Counted from the stretch's first letter, positions 34,630 through 43,439 are shown. The stretch: DNA of 64,000 nt from JBLHZY01 sp050633265 (GCA_050633265.1 JBOEGE010000006.1:186001-250000); one strand, 5' to 3'. The notes: generated from the letters alone by a model not told the origin. A program made the numbers and translations.

Positions 34630-34644
34630 TTAAGGTTTTGGTAA
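34630..34644 (+). promoter_or_regulatory. CtrA-like box upstream of the second PAS-GAF-GGDEF gene
   Basis: TTAA-N7-GTAA, one mismatch from the CtrA consensus, ends 43 bases before the GTG start, nearly the same spacing as the box before the first paralogue. CtrA binding is inferred from the pattern. Confidence 0.5.
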
Positions 34645-34687
34645 CGAATGCGGCGCATTTTTGCGGCATAAACCAAGGAGCATTGCC

Positions 34688-36106
34688 GTGCATCATTCTT
34701 CCGTTCAAACCGATGTTTCTGAACCCATCCTCAAAGGGCTGGGCAATTTCGCCGGGTTGTTTGCGGATCTGCCCGATGGCGTTGTGGTCACAAGCACCGA
34801 TCGGCGCATTCTATGGGTGAATGCTGCGGCTGAAAAAATGTTTGGTTATCGCCTTGAAGAGCTGCGCGGCAAAGAAACAAAATCGCTTTATGCCGACAAA
34901 AAAGATCACGCCGCCAATGCGCGCCACTTAACCTCAATTCGCCAACGCGCCAGTGCAACGCATTTTTTCGTCAACTTTGCCCGCAAGAACGGCGAAGCCT
35001 TCAAAGCTGAACTGACCGGCAGCAGCATGCGCGACGAAAGCGGCGAAATTGTTGGCTATCTCGCTGTTGTGCGCGATGTCTCGAAAATTGATGCGGTCGA
35101 ACAAGCGATCCATGGGCTTTATGAAATCTCTTCAAATCACGAAAAAACCCCAGAGCAAAAACTTCAGGATATTCTCTGGCTTGGTTGCAAACATTTTAAC
35201 CTGCCAACCGGGATCGTGAGCCGGATTGAGAATGAGACCTATACGGTCATGCATTCAACCAGCTACCTGACGGATATTCCTTCGGGAATGCAGTTTGATC
35301 TGGGCCGCACCTATTGCTGCCATACGCTTGCGGCGGATGCGCCCATCGGCTTTCATGACGCGAAAAACAGCACCATTTGCGAACATCCCTGCTATGCGGA
35401 TTTCGGCCTTGATGCCTATCTGGGAACGCCGCTGATTGTGGATGGTCAGCGCTATGGCACGCTCAATTTTTCCGGCCCTGTTCCGACAAATGCTTTCACC
35501 GAAACCGATTATGATCTGATCAAGCTCTTCGCTGCCTGGGTCGCCCAAGAGGTCAGCGCGGCCAATGCGCGCGCCGCCCTTGAGCATGAGGCGGATACGG
35601 ATCCTTTGACGGGCTGTTTGAACCGGCGCGCATGGATACGCGAGGCGCGAAAATTGCTGCACCCCGCCGCGCAGAACACAGCCCCCGATACAAGCGCCAA
35701 AGCGGTGGTTGCTTTTGATCTGGATCGGTTCAAGGCGATAAACGATGTTTACGGCCATGCGGTTGGCGATGAGGTTTTGAAATCGGTCATCAGTATTTGC
35801 AATTCGGAAACCGCGCTGCGCGGGATGGCGCTGGGCCGGCTTGGCGGCGAAGAGTTTTGCATCTTTTTGGCTGGGGAGGCGGCCCATAATGCCGATCAGA
35901 TCGCCGAGCGGCTGCGCGATCAAATTGATCAGCTGCGGATCGTTAGCGATGGGCAAACCATAAGCTGTTCAGCGAGCTTTGGAATTTGCCGCATCAGCGA
36001 TCCTGATATGACGCTTGAGAATTGCCTGAAACGGGCGGATCGCGCGCTTTATCAGGCCAAATCAGCCGGCCGTAATCTGGTTCAGGATTGCGCTGCGATC
36101 GCTTAA
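34688..36106 (+). CDS. PAS-GAF-GGDEF diguanylate cyclase
   Basis: A 472-residue paralogue of the preceding gene with the same PAS, GAF and GGDEF order and near-identical stretches (TYCCHTLAADAPIGFHDAKNS). Its cyclase site is complete: FDLDRFKAINDVYGHAVGDEVL supplies the metal Asp and guanine-binding Asn/Asp, and GGEEF is at 386-390. No RxxD product-inhibition motif is seen, so feedback by c-di-GMP at that site is unlikely. The start is GTG 34688, with AAGGAG 7 bases upstream. It likely makes c-di-GMP in response to a signal bound by the PAS or GAF domain. Confidence 0.93.
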   Translation: MHHSSVQTDVSEPILKGLGNFAGLFADLPDGVVVTSTDRRILWVNAAAEKMFGYRLEELRGKETKSLYADKKDHAANARHLTSIRQRASATHFFVNFARKNGEAFKAELTGSSMRDESGEIVGYLAVVRDVSKIDAVEQAIHGLYEISSNHEKTPEQKLQDILWLGCKHFNLPTGIVSRIENETYTVMHSTSYLTDIPSGMQFDLGRTYCCHTLAADAPIGFHDAKNSTICEHPCYADFGLDAYLGTPLIVDGQRYGTLNFSGPVPTNAFTETDYDLIKLFAAWVAQEVSAANARAALEHEADTDPLTGCLNRRAWIREARKLLHPAAQNTAPDTSAKAVVAFDLDRFKAINDVYGHAVGDEVLKSVISICNSETALRGMALGRLGGEEFCIFLAGEAAHNADQIAERLRDQIDQLRIVSDGQTISCSASFGICRISDPDMTLENCLKRADRALYQAKSAGRNLVQDCAAIA

Positions 36107-36432
36107 CAGGCCTCAAGGCAAGCCCTCTATTGCCGCCAAGCCCTCTTGAGCGCCCCCAATGCAGGGCGCGCCAAATCACGCACCAATTCTCTGCGCACAG
36201 CCCTAGGCGCGCAAAGCCTTCAATACGCATGCGCCCGTTCAGCGCCGCCCCCCACTGCGCGCAAAGGCCCGTTGCGCAGCGCCGATCCATGGCGCCACCC
36301 AAGCCCTCAAAACCTCTCATGCCCCTAAAAAGGCAGGCCGTGAACGATAGTGCGAGGATTTGTGCTTTTCTGCACAGGCCGCCCCATGTTATTTGCCTCG
36401 TCAAACCGCGCATTTGGGTTTAAGCCTTGCCC
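36107..36432. other. intergenic, no gene seen
   Basis: A 326-base gap between the second GGDEF gene and the MFS gene. The overlapping open frames on both strands have unusual composition (His/Pro/Arg-rich) and no ribosome site, and I judge them chance. No strong hairpin with a U-run was seen. The MFS promoter presumably lies in the right half. Confidence 0.5.
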
Positions 36433-37662
36433 ATGTTTGATATCGTCAAAACCCAAGAAGCCACCCAGCAGCCCTTCTGGCGCCGCCCAATCGCGCTGCT
36501 CTTTGTGATGGCTTTTGCCATGCCGATCGCCTTTTCAACATGGTCCGCGCTGCTCAATAATTTCGTCATCGAGGCGGCTGGGTTTACCGGGGTTGAGATC
36601 GGCTGGCTTCATACGGTGCGCGAAATTCCGGGCTTTCTGGCCGTTGGGGTGATCGCGCTGATCATCTTTATCCGCGAGCAAATCCTTGGCGTCGTCTCCC
36701 TTTTGATGCTTGGCGTGGCCACCGCGATCACGGCTTATTTCCCTTCCTTTGGCGGCTTGCTGACGGTAACGATGATCTCCTCCATCGGCTTTCACTATTA
36801 CGAGACGGTCAATCAAAGCCTCCAACTTCAGTGGATCGACAAGGCCCGCGCGCCACAAACCCTTGGCTGGCTTGTCGCTGCGGGATCGGCGGCGGCGCTG
36901 ATTGCTTATGGGCTGATCGTGCTGACATGGCGCAGCTATAATCTGAGCTATGAGCTTGTTTATATGGTCTCAGGCGGGTTTACTGCGCTGGTCGCGCTGT
37001 TTTGTTTGCTGGCCTATCCGCAATATGAGGCGCCCCATCCGCAGATCAAAAAGATGATCCTGAGGCGGCGCTATTGGCTCTATTATGCGCTGCAATTCAT
37101 GGCCGGTGCGCGGCGCCAGATTTTCGTTGTTTTTGCTGCTTTCATGATGGTGGAGCGCTTTGGATTTGAAGTGCATGAGGTCACGGCGCTGTTCTTGATC
37201 AATTTCGTTGCCAATATGCTTTTCGCGCCCTTGTTTGGCCGTGCGGTTGCGCGTTTTGGCGAGCGCAATGTTTTGTCCTTTGAATATATCGGGCTGATCG
37301 GTGTCTTTTTGGCCTATGGCGGGATCTATTATTTCGGCTGGGGTGTTGTGCTCGCGGCGACGCTTTATGTGGTTGATCACCTCTTTTTCTCGCTCGCCTT
37401 TGCGCTGAAAACCTACTTCCAAAAAATCGCAGATCCCGGCGATATTGCCCCAACGGCCGCTGTGGCCTTTACCATCAATCATATCGCGGCAGTGTTTTTG
37501 CCCGCCTTTCTGGGGTATATCTGGGTCACAGCGCCAGGCGCCGTTTTCGCAATTGCCGCAACAATGGCCGCTGTCTCGCTTGGGCTTGCGCTGCTGATCC
37601 CGCGCCATCCCGAAAAGGGAAATGAGACCCGGCTCGCTGCGCTAAACGCCGCGCGCGTTTAA
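36433..37662 (+). CDS. MFS-type membrane transporter
   Basis: A 409-residue protein with about 11-12 hydrophobic segments (for example ALLFVMAFAMPIAFSTWSALL, VIALIIFIREQILGVVSLLML, LIGVFLAYGGIYYFGWGVVLAATLYVV) and a cytoplasmic basic loop after the sixth (KKMILRRRYW). MFS-like motif A is weak (GRAVARFGERN, about residue 275). I take the ATG at 36433; a TTG two codons earlier opens the frame. The substrate cannot be inferred. A functional link to the upstream c-di-GMP gene is possible but unsupported. Confidence 0.82.
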   Translation: MFDIVKTQEATQQPFWRRPIALLFVMAFAMPIAFSTWSALLNNFVIEAAGFTGVEIGWLHTVREIPGFLAVGVIALIIFIREQILGVVSLLMLGVATAITAYFPSFGGLLTVTMISSIGFHYYETVNQSLQLQWIDKARAPQTLGWLVAAGSAAALIAYGLIVLTWRSYNLSYELVYMVSGGFTALVALFCLLAYPQYEAPHPQIKKMILRRRYWLYYALQFMAGARRQIFVVFAAFMMVERFGFEVHEVTALFLINFVANMLFAPLFGRAVARFGERNVLSFEYIGLIGVFLAYGGIYYFGWGVVLAATLYVVDHLFFSLAFALKTYFQKIADPGDIAPTAAVAFTINHIAAVFLPAFLGYIWVTAPGAVFAIAATMAAVSLGLALLIPRHPEKGNETRLAALNAARV

Positions 37663-37780
37663 CCGAACCGGCCGCGCCCAGGCACCACGATCCCGTGAAC
37701 GCCGCTTGCAAGGGCTGTGCATGGCTCTATCTTTGAGGCAGGCCGGATGATCGGGCCAGGCCAGACATGGGAGATGATTG

Positions 37781-38440
37781 ATGTTCGGATTTGTGAATTC
37801 CAAGAAGATGCAAATGGTCGATCCAAGCGCCGCCTTGCCGGGCCGCAGCGCAGCGATCCCAACTGCGGCAAAGCATTTCCTCTCAGATCGCCCGCTCAAA
37901 GCTCCCATTCCCGCCGGGATGGAACAGGCGATGTTCGGGATGGGCTGTTTTTGGGGCGTCGAGCGGATGTTTTGGAACCTGCCGGGCATTTATCTTACCT
38001 CCGTTGGCTATGCGGGCGGGATCACCCCCAACCCGACCTATGAAGAGGTTTGCACCGGCCAGACCGGACATAACGAGGTTGTGCATGTGATTTTCGATCC
38101 CAAAACCATCACTTATGAAGATCTGCTGCGCGCTTTTTGGGAAGGGCACAACCCAACCCAAGGCATGCAGCAAGGCAATGATCGCGGGACGCAGTATCGT
38201 TCGGGCATCTATGCTTATGGCGCGGCGCAATTGGCCGCAGCCGAGCAAAGCCGCGCCGCTTTCGCCCCCAAATTATCGCAAGCAGGCTATGGCATGATCA
38301 CAACCGAAATCCTGCCCACGCCCGACTATTTCTATGCCGAGGAATATCATCAGCAATACCTCGCCAAAAATCCAAACGGCTACTGCGGCCTTGGCGGAAC
38401 AGGCGTGAGCTGCCCGATTGGCACGGGTGCAAGCGCATGA
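37781..38440 (+). CDS. msrA: peptide-methionine (S)-S-oxide reductase MsrA
   Basis: A 219-residue enzyme that repairs methionine-S-sulfoxide. The catalytic Cys is in GMGCFWGVER (about residue 55), with GYAGG, TGQTGHNEVV, FWEGHNPTQGMQQGNDRGTQYRS and EYHQQYLAKNP all present. C-terminal resolving Cys residues lie in GYCGLGGTGVSC. The start at ATG 37781 has GGGAGA about 6 bases upstream. The stop overlaps the next gene (ATGA), so an acetyltransferase is co-translated. No msrB is adjacent. Confidence 0.96.
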   Translation: MFGFVNSKKMQMVDPSAALPGRSAAIPTAAKHFLSDRPLKAPIPAGMEQAMFGMGCFWGVERMFWNLPGIYLTSVGYAGGITPNPTYEEVCTGQTGHNEVVHVIFDPKTITYEDLLRAFWEGHNPTQGMQQGNDRGTQYRSGIYAYGAAQLAAAEQSRAAFAPKLSQAGYGMITTEILPTPDYFYAEEYHQQYLAKNPNGYCGLGGTGVSCPIGTGASA

Positions 38441-38991
38441 GCGAGGCGATGCGCCGCCGAATGGCCAGCGGCACTTGGTATTCCTGTTTTGAAGATGGGC
38501 TCGATGAGATGCGCGCGCGGGCCCGCGCGGCCTGTTATGCCCATAACATGGCCGATCCTGCGATCCGAACCCCGCTTGGCATGGCCCCCGAACTGCGCGC
38601 GCTATTTGCCAAAGTCGATGAGAATGTCCTGATCGAGGCGATGTTTCACTGCTCTTACGGGGTCAATATTTCGCTTGGCACGGCCGTTTTCATCAACGCG
38701 GGCTGCGTTCTGCTCGACAGCGCCGAGATCACCCTTGGCGACGGAACAATGCTTGGCTCGGGCGTTCAGCTTGTGACAGCAGATCATGCGCGCGCCCCGG
38801 CCTCGCGGCGCACCGGGGTCGAAAGGGCGCTGCCGATTTCCGTTGGCGAGGATGTTTGGATCGGGGCAGGGGCGATTGTCTTGCCTGGGGTGCGCATCGG
38901 GGCGGGGGCGATCATTGGTGCTGGCGCTGTGATCCGCCATGATGTTGAGGCTTGCGCAACTGTTGCAGGCGTTCCAGGGCGCGCGCTTTAG
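38437..38991 (+). CDS. maa: maltose/sugar O-acetyltransferase (hexapeptide repeat)
   Basis: A 184-residue left-handed beta-helix acetyltransferase. An N-terminal Mac domain (RMASGTWYSCFEDGLDEMRARARA) precedes hexapeptide repeats. The catalytic His region is VTADHARAP, and the terminal repeats include GEDVWIGAGAIVLPGVRIGAGAIIGAGAVI split over several turns. It likely transfers acetyl from acetyl-CoA to a sugar such as maltose or galactoside. The 4-base overlap with msrA indicates co-translation, though the pairing has no obvious biochemical logic. Confidence 0.92.
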   Translation: MSEAMRRRMASGTWYSCFEDGLDEMRARARAACYAHNMADPAIRTPLGMAPELRALFAKVDENVLIEAMFHCSYGVNISLGTAVFINAGCVLLDSAEITLGDGTMLGSGVQLVTADHARAPASRRTGVERALPISVGEDVWIGAGAIVLPGVRIGAGAIIGAGAVIRHDVEACATVAGVPGRAL

Positions 38992-39124
38992 AGCAGGGCC
39001 CGCAGAGCAGAAGGCCCCCCAGAGCAGGAGGGAGCGCAGGGCATTTGCCTTGCAGGGGCCTGCGCGCCTTTGATAAAGCGGGCGCAACGGCGCATCCCGC
39101 GCGCCCCTCCCCAAAGGACGCCCC

Positions 39125-39991
39125 ATGACCACATTTACCGCCTTCACGACCCTAACCGGCAAATCCAGCGGCGAAGCCCTTGGCGCGGCGATGGAAAACC
39201 TGATGCCAGAACCCACCGGCATCGGCGTGTTTGAAATGGAAGATGGCTCGGGCCTTTGGGAAGTTGGCGGCTATTTCACCCAAAGCCCGGATGCAACTGC
39301 GCTTGCCGTTCTGGCCGCCGCCTTTGATGCCAAGCCCTTTGTGATCTCTGAGTTGCCCGAAACCGATTGGGTTGCCCATGTGCGGCGCGAACTATCGCCC
39401 GTTCCGGCCGGGCGCTTCTTTGTTTATGGCAGCCATGATGCGGATAAACTGCCCGAGGATAAGATCGGCCTGCTGATCGAGGCGGCGATGGCCTTTGGCA
39501 CGGGGCACCACGGAACAACCCTTGGCTGCCTCTGCGCATTGGATGCCTTGATCGAGGAAGGGTTCATCGGCAAATCGGTCGCAGACATTGGCTGCGGCAC
39601 GGCCGTTTTGGCGATGGCGGCGGCAAAAGTCTTTCCCAATGTGGTTCTGGCGAGCGATATTGATCAGGTCGCTGTCGATGTGGCCGAAGTTAACGTGGCT
39701 TGCAATGAGCTGGCCGGGCAGGTGCGCTGTATCCAGGCCGAAGGCTTTGATCATCCCGAGCTGGCCGCCGCCGCCCCGTTTGATCTGATCTTTGCAAATA
39801 TCCTCAAAGGGCCGCTGATTGATTTGGCGCCTTCTGTTTTTGCCGCCACAGATTCGGATGGTTATGTGATTCTCTCGGGGCTTTTGAACGAACAAGCCGA
39901 AGAAGTGATCGGTGTTTATACACGCCTCGGCTTCAATCTTATCAAACACGATATGATTGTTGACTGGTCCACATTAACTTTTCGCAAATAA
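39125..39991 (+). CDS. prmA: ribosomal protein L11 methyltransferase
   Basis: A 288-residue SAM-dependent enzyme that methylates ribosomal protein L11. Diagnostic segments are AFGTGHHGTTLGCLCALD, the SAM motif VADIGCGTAVLAMAAAK, ASDIDQVAVDVAEVN and DLIFANILKGPLIDLA. The last, with NxLxxPL, is the PrmA substrate motif. The N-terminal substrate-recognition domain (about 1-70) is shorter than in E. coli, which is common in alphaproteobacteria. It stands alone, about 130 bases after the acetyltransferase. Confidence 0.95.
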   Translation: MTTFTAFTTLTGKSSGEALGAAMENLMPEPTGIGVFEMEDGSGLWEVGGYFTQSPDATALAVLAAAFDAKPFVISELPETDWVAHVRRELSPVPAGRFFVYGSHDADKLPEDKIGLLIEAAMAFGTGHHGTTLGCLCALDALIEEGFIGKSVADIGCGTAVLAMAAAKVFPNVVLASDIDQVAVDVAEVNVACNELAGQVRCIQAEGFDHPELAAAAPFDLIFANILKGPLIDLAPSVFAATDSDGYVILSGLLNEQAEEVIGVYTRLGFNLIKHDMIVDWSTLTFRK

Positions 39992-40101
39992 CCCCAGTAA
40001 ACCGCAGCGCGCGCCCTTTTTCGCCGCATTCGCCTTTTTTTGGCCACATTCTGCCGCATTATGGTCTTCATCGGTGGGGGCCGGTAATGATGGAGGCGGC
40101 C

Positions 40102-40458
40102 ATGGCAGATGCCAGCCAGCTCAACTTTGACAAGCGTATGCGCCGCATTTCCAAGCGGCACCAAAAGCTCTCCCGTGGCTATGTCACATCGATCAACCAC
40201 GATGGTTTGATGATTGCCCGGCCGCGCCGCCAGGGCTTCAGCTTTCCGTTTCGCGGCCTGTTCTTTACCCTGCTTTTGTTCATCGCGTTTAAAGGGTTTG
40301 TTTTGGCCACAGTCGGCACCTCCGCCTATGAGACCCGCATTTCCAAACTCGAAACCGGCACGATCGCTGAACAAGCCGGTGCCTATGTGATGAAGGCCGA
40401 TCCGGCCACCGCATTCATCGCAAACCAATTGAAATCTGTATTGCCTGAATTGTTCTGA
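40102..40458 (+). CDS. single-pass membrane protein of unknown function
   Basis: A 118-residue protein starting at ATG 40102, just after GGAGG; an upstream ATG at 40087 is less well placed. It has a basic cytoplasmic N terminus (KRMRRISKRHQKLSRGY), an RPRRQGFSFPFRG segment, one transmembrane helix (FFTLLLFIAFKGFVLATVG, about 50-70) and a short exported tail (YETRISKLETGTIAEQAGAYVM). The form is familiar from roseobacter hypothetical proteins, but I know no function. An intrinsic terminator follows it. Confidence 0.75.
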   Translation: MADASQLNFDKRMRRISKRHQKLSRGYVTSINHDGLMIARPRRQGFSFPFRGLFFTLLLFIAFKGFVLATVGTSAYETRISKLETGTIAEQAGAYVMKADPATAFIANQLKSVLPELF

Positions 40459-40526
40459 TTTTGCGGCTCTGATCCCCTGGGAAGCCCTCCGCGCCCCACC
40501 GGATCAGAGACAGCCGCCCGTTACGC

Positions 40527-40558
40527 AAAAGACCGCGCCTTGCACAGCGCGGTCTTTT
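40527..40558. terminator. strong intrinsic terminator
   Basis: A perfect 12-bp inverted repeat, AAAAGACCGCGC and GCGCGGTCTTTT, with an 8-base loop. It has an A-run on one side and a T-run on the other, so it works on both strands. It lies between the plus-strand membrane protein and the minus-strand DUF1127 gene and probably serves both. Confidence 0.85.
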
Positions 40559-40615
40559 CGATTCTGGCAGTATGATTGGGCGCGGCTGAAAGGCGCAGCA
40601 CCCAGTAGCAGAGGC

Positions 40616-40816
40616 TTAGAAAGAACGGTGGCCAAGTGCTGCGATATCGCTGCGGGTCAGGCCGATGTCTTCGAGCATGTGATCGTTCAACGCGCCCAGG
40701 GCTTTGCGTGTTTTGCGCAGTTCATTCCAAGTTTGCAGCGCCTCTTTTGCGCGGGCAAACAGGCCAAAAGAGGGCATGGATTGAGAAGCGGATTGCTGTG
40801 TTGCGAGCGTTGTCAT
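40616..40816 (-). CDS. DUF1127 small protein
   Basis: A 66-residue protein with the DUF1127 (YjiS-like) C-terminal motif: WNELRKTRKALGALNDHMLEDIGLTRSDI, then a short basic end. Such proteins are abundant in alphaproteobacteria. Arginine-rich members have been tied to RNA binding and phosphate or carbon homeostasis, and several are under stress control. The N terminus (about 1-25) is Ser/Gln-rich and probably flexible. It is monocistronic, with the terminator at 40527-40558 about 60 bases downstream. Confidence 0.9.
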   Translation of the reverse strand: MTTLATQQSASQSMPSFGLFARAKEALQTWNELRKTRKALGALNDHMLEDIGLTRSDIAALGHRSF

Positions 40817-41190
40817 GGTCGGTTTCCTACAATTTTGCGCGCCGGGCGCTACGGGTTAATCTGTTTGCTGGCTGCCTAAGTTTTAGGCGTGCCTGTCTTG
40901 GGTGGTGCATTAGAGCGCTTGGCCAAGCAGCACCAGCCGGGTTTTTCGCAAGCCCGGCATGCGCCTTTGGCATAGCTCGGATCTGCGCCCTCTCTATCGG
41001 TGCAAACCCTTGCCAACGGGCTAATGCCGCGCGGCGTTTTTGCGGTGATTACAGGGCCGCCGGGGCTGATCTGCCACAGAGGTGAACAGGGAATGAAGGG
41101 GAGGTTAACGCATTATGCTGGCGGATGTTCCCTTTTCGTGCTAATCGGGGCGTAACGAATAAACGAAAACAAAAAAGAGCAGGGCGGCTG
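40817..41190. other. intergenic between DUF1127 and ruvC, no convincing gene
   Basis: A 374-base gap. It should hold the divergent promoters of the DUF1127 gene and ruvCAB. A minus-strand frame (40876-41112) stays open and ends in a Cys-rich stretch (CRACEKPGWCC) but has no ATG or GTG start and no ribosome site, so it is not called. No LexA-type direct GTTC repeat was found before ruvC. The last 60 bases before ruvC are A-rich. Confidence 0.5.
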
Positions 41191-41697
41191 ATGCGCGTTT
41201 TGGGGATCGACCCGGGGCTACGCAACCTGGGATGGGGCGTAATTGATGTGAATGGGGCGCGGATTGGCCATGTCGCCAATGGTATTTGCCACTCAACGCC
41301 CGGCCCATTGGCGCCGCGCCTGCTCGAGCTGTTTGATCAGCTCACCGCGATTTTTGAAACTTACCGCCCCGATACCGCCGCCGTTGAGCAAACCTTTGTG
41401 AACCGCGATGGTGCGGGCACGCTGAAACTTGGCCAAGCGCGCGGCATTGCGATGCTGGTCCCGGCGCGCGCAGGCATTCCTGTCGGGGAATACGCGCCAA
41501 ATGCGGTGAAAAAAGCCGTTGTCGGGGTTGGCCATGCGGATAAAAAGCAGGTCGAGGTGATGGTGCGGATGCAGCTTCCGGGCATCCAGATCGCAGGCGC
41601 AGATGCGGCGGATGCTTTGGCGATTGCGATTTGCCATGCGCATCATGCACAATCCGCCGGACGATTGGCGCAAGCCGTGGAGAGGGCAGCGGGATGA
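41191..41697 (+). CDS. ruvC: Holliday junction resolvase RuvC
   Basis: A 168-residue dimeric endonuclease that cuts Holliday junctions. The first catalytic Asp is in MRVLGIDPGLRNLGWGV, the Glu in AAVEQTFVN, and the C-terminal Asp pair in GADAADALAIAICH. The start at 41191 sits behind a GGGCGG-like ribosome site; the 22 upstream codons of open frame are not conserved. It overlaps ruvA by ATGA. It is first of the ruvC-ruvA-ruvB operon. Confidence 0.97.
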   Translation: MRVLGIDPGLRNLGWGVIDVNGARIGHVANGICHSTPGPLAPRLLELFDQLTAIFETYRPDTAAVEQTFVNRDGAGTLKLGQARGIAMLVPARAGIPVGEYAPNAVKKAVVGVGHADKKQVEVMVRMQLPGIQIAGADAADALAIAICHAHHAQSAGRLAQAVERAAG

Positions 41698-42383
41698 TTG
41701 GCAAGATTTCAGGGCGCATAGAATACCGCGGATCGGATCATGTTTTGATCGATGTGCGCGGCGTTGGCTATATCGTTTATGTTTCCGAGCGCACGCTCGC
41801 GGCCTTGCCCGGCCCGGGCGAATTTGCCGCTTTGTTCACCGAGATGATCGTGCGCGAGGACCTGCTGCAATTGATCGGCTTCACCTCCATGGTCGAAAAA
41901 GAATGGCACCGTTTGCTGACCTCTGTGCAAGGGGTTGGGGCCAAAGCCTCGATGGCGATACTGGGCACGCTTGGCCCCGAAGGCACGAGCCGCGCGATTG
42001 CTTTGGGCGATTGGGGGGCGGTTAAGGCCGCACCCGGCGTTGGCCCGAAAATCGCACAGCGCGTGGTGAATGAGCTCAAAGATAAAGCGCCCGATGTGAT
42101 GGCGATGGGTGTTTTGGATGCAGGCGGCGCTTCAAGTGAGGCGCGCCGTTTGGAGGCTGAGGGCGCTTTGCGCGAAGAGACGGCCGTACTGGAGGCCCCT
42201 GCGCCGGCGCGCGCGTCGGCCTCGCCCTCAGCCCAGTCGGACGCGCTTTCCGCGCTGCAAAATCTTGGCTACGGGCCGGGCGATGCGGCCTCGGCTGTGG
42301 CCCAAGCGGCGGGCGAAAACGATGCGGCGAGCGCGCCGGATTTGATCCGCGCGGCCTTGCGCCTTTTGGCCCCGAAAGGATAG
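41694..42383 (+). CDS. ruvA: Holliday junction branch migration protein RuvA
   Basis: A 229-residue junction-binding subunit that loads RuvB. Domain I starts MIGKISGRIEYRGSDHVLIDV. Helix-hairpin-helix motifs follow (GVGAKASMAILGTL and GVGPKIAQRVVNELKDK, about 75-130). An Ala-rich linker leads to domain III (SALQNLGYGPGDAASAV), which contacts RuvB. The start was placed at the ATGA overlap with ruvC, because the family begins at MIGKI. RuvB follows after 3 bases. Confidence 0.97.
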   Translation: MIGKISGRIEYRGSDHVLIDVRGVGYIVYVSERTLAALPGPGEFAALFTEMIVREDLLQLIGFTSMVEKEWHRLLTSVQGVGAKASMAILGTLGPEGTSRAIALGDWGAVKAAPGVGPKIAQRVVNELKDKAPDVMAMGVLDAGGASSEARRLEAEGALREETAVLEAPAPARASASPSAQSDALSALQNLGYGPGDAASAVAQAAGENDAASAPDLIRAALRLLAPKG

Positions 42384-42386
42384 CGG

Positions 42387-43439
42387 ATGGATATGATCGA
42401 GCCGCTGCAATCCCCCGATCCCGACCTGCGCCCCGAGGCGCAAAACGGCGATGCGGATCGCGCCCTGCGCCCCAAAGAGCTTGAGGAATTTATCGGCCAA
42501 GCGGATGCGCGCGCCAATCTTCGGGTCTTTATCGAGAGCGCCAAGCAGCGCAATGCCGCGATGGATCACACGCTGTTTCACGGCCCCCCCGGCCTTGGCA
42601 AAACCACGCTGGCCCAGATCATGGCGCGCGAACTTGGCGTGAATTTCCGCATGACAAGCGGGCCGGTTCTGGCCAAGGCGGGCGATCTGGCCGCGATCCT
42701 GACCAATCTTGAGCCGCGGGACGTTCTGTTTATTGATGAAATTCATCGCCTCAATCCGGCTGTGGAAGAGGTGCTTTATCCCGCGCTTGAGGATTTTGAG
42801 CTTGATCTGGTGATCGGCGAGGGGCCTGCCGCGCGCACCGTGCGCATTGAGTTGCAGCCCTTTACGCTCGTTGGCGCAACGACCCGACTTGGCCTATTGA
42901 CCACGCCGCTGCGCGATCGCTTTGGCATCCCAACGCGTTTGCAATTCTACACAACCGATGAGCTGCATGAGATCGTCAAACGCGGCGCGCGCTTGCTTGA
43001 GATTGAGGCCGAGACCGATGGCGCATTAGAGATTGCCCGGCGCGCACGCGGCACACCGCGCATTGCCGGGCGGCTTTTGCGCCGGGTGGTTGATTTTGCC
43101 CTTGTTGAGGGCGATGGGCGGATCACCCGCAGTCTGGCCGATAGCGCGCTGACCCGTTTGGGGGTTGATCACCTTGGGCTTGATGGGGCGGATCGCCGCT
43201 ATCTGCGCTTGATCGCGGAGAATTATCAAGGCGGCCCGGTTGGCGCAGAGACGCTTTCGGCTGCCCTAAGCGAGAGCCGGGATGCGATTGAGGAAGTGAT
43301 TGAGCCCTATCTTTTGCAAATGGGCCTGATCCAGAGGACTCCGCGCGGGCGGATGCTGGCGCAAAAGGCCTGGGATCATTTGGGCATGGCAAGCGGCGAG
43401 GGGCCGCTGAGGGATGCGAGCGATTTGTTTTCCTCTTAA
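42387..43439 (+). CDS. ruvB: Holliday junction branch migration ATPase RuvB
   Basis: A 350-residue AAA+ motor that drives branch migration with RuvA. Walker A is in FHGPPGLGKTTLAQI (about 65), Walker B in DVLFIDEIHRLNP (about 115), sensor 1 in LVGATTRLGLLTTPLRDRFG, and the Arg-finger and winged-helix C-terminal domain in TPRGR. It completes the canonical ruvCAB operon. Downstream genes belong to the Tol-Pal cluster, an order often seen in alphaproteobacteria. Confidence 0.98.
   Translation: MDMIEPLQSPDPDLRPEAQNGDADRALRPKELEEFIGQADARANLRVFIESAKQRNAAMDHTLFHGPPGLGKTTLAQIMARELGVNFRMTSGPVLAKAGDLAAILTNLEPRDVLFIDEIHRLNPAVEEVLYPALEDFELDLVIGEGPAARTVRIELQPFTLVGATTRLGLLTTPLRDRFGIPTRLQFYTTDELHEIVKRGARLLEIEAETDGALEIARRARGTPRIAGRLLRRVVDFALVEGDGRITRSLADSALTRLGVDHLGLDGADRRYLRLIAENYQGGPVGAETLSAALSESRDAIEEVIEPYLLQMGLIQRTPRGRMLAQKAWDHLGMASGEGPLRDASDLFSS

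Noticed and set aside
40876..41112. Minus-strand open frame with a Cys-rich end (CRACEKPGWCC) before ruvC
   Set aside because: It has no ATG or GTG start and no ribosome site; it could be a gene relic, but there is not enough to call it.
41101..41190. An SOS operator upstream of ruvCAB
   Set aside because: I looked for GTTC-N7-GTTC and did not find it; damage control of ruvCAB cannot be claimed from this sequence.
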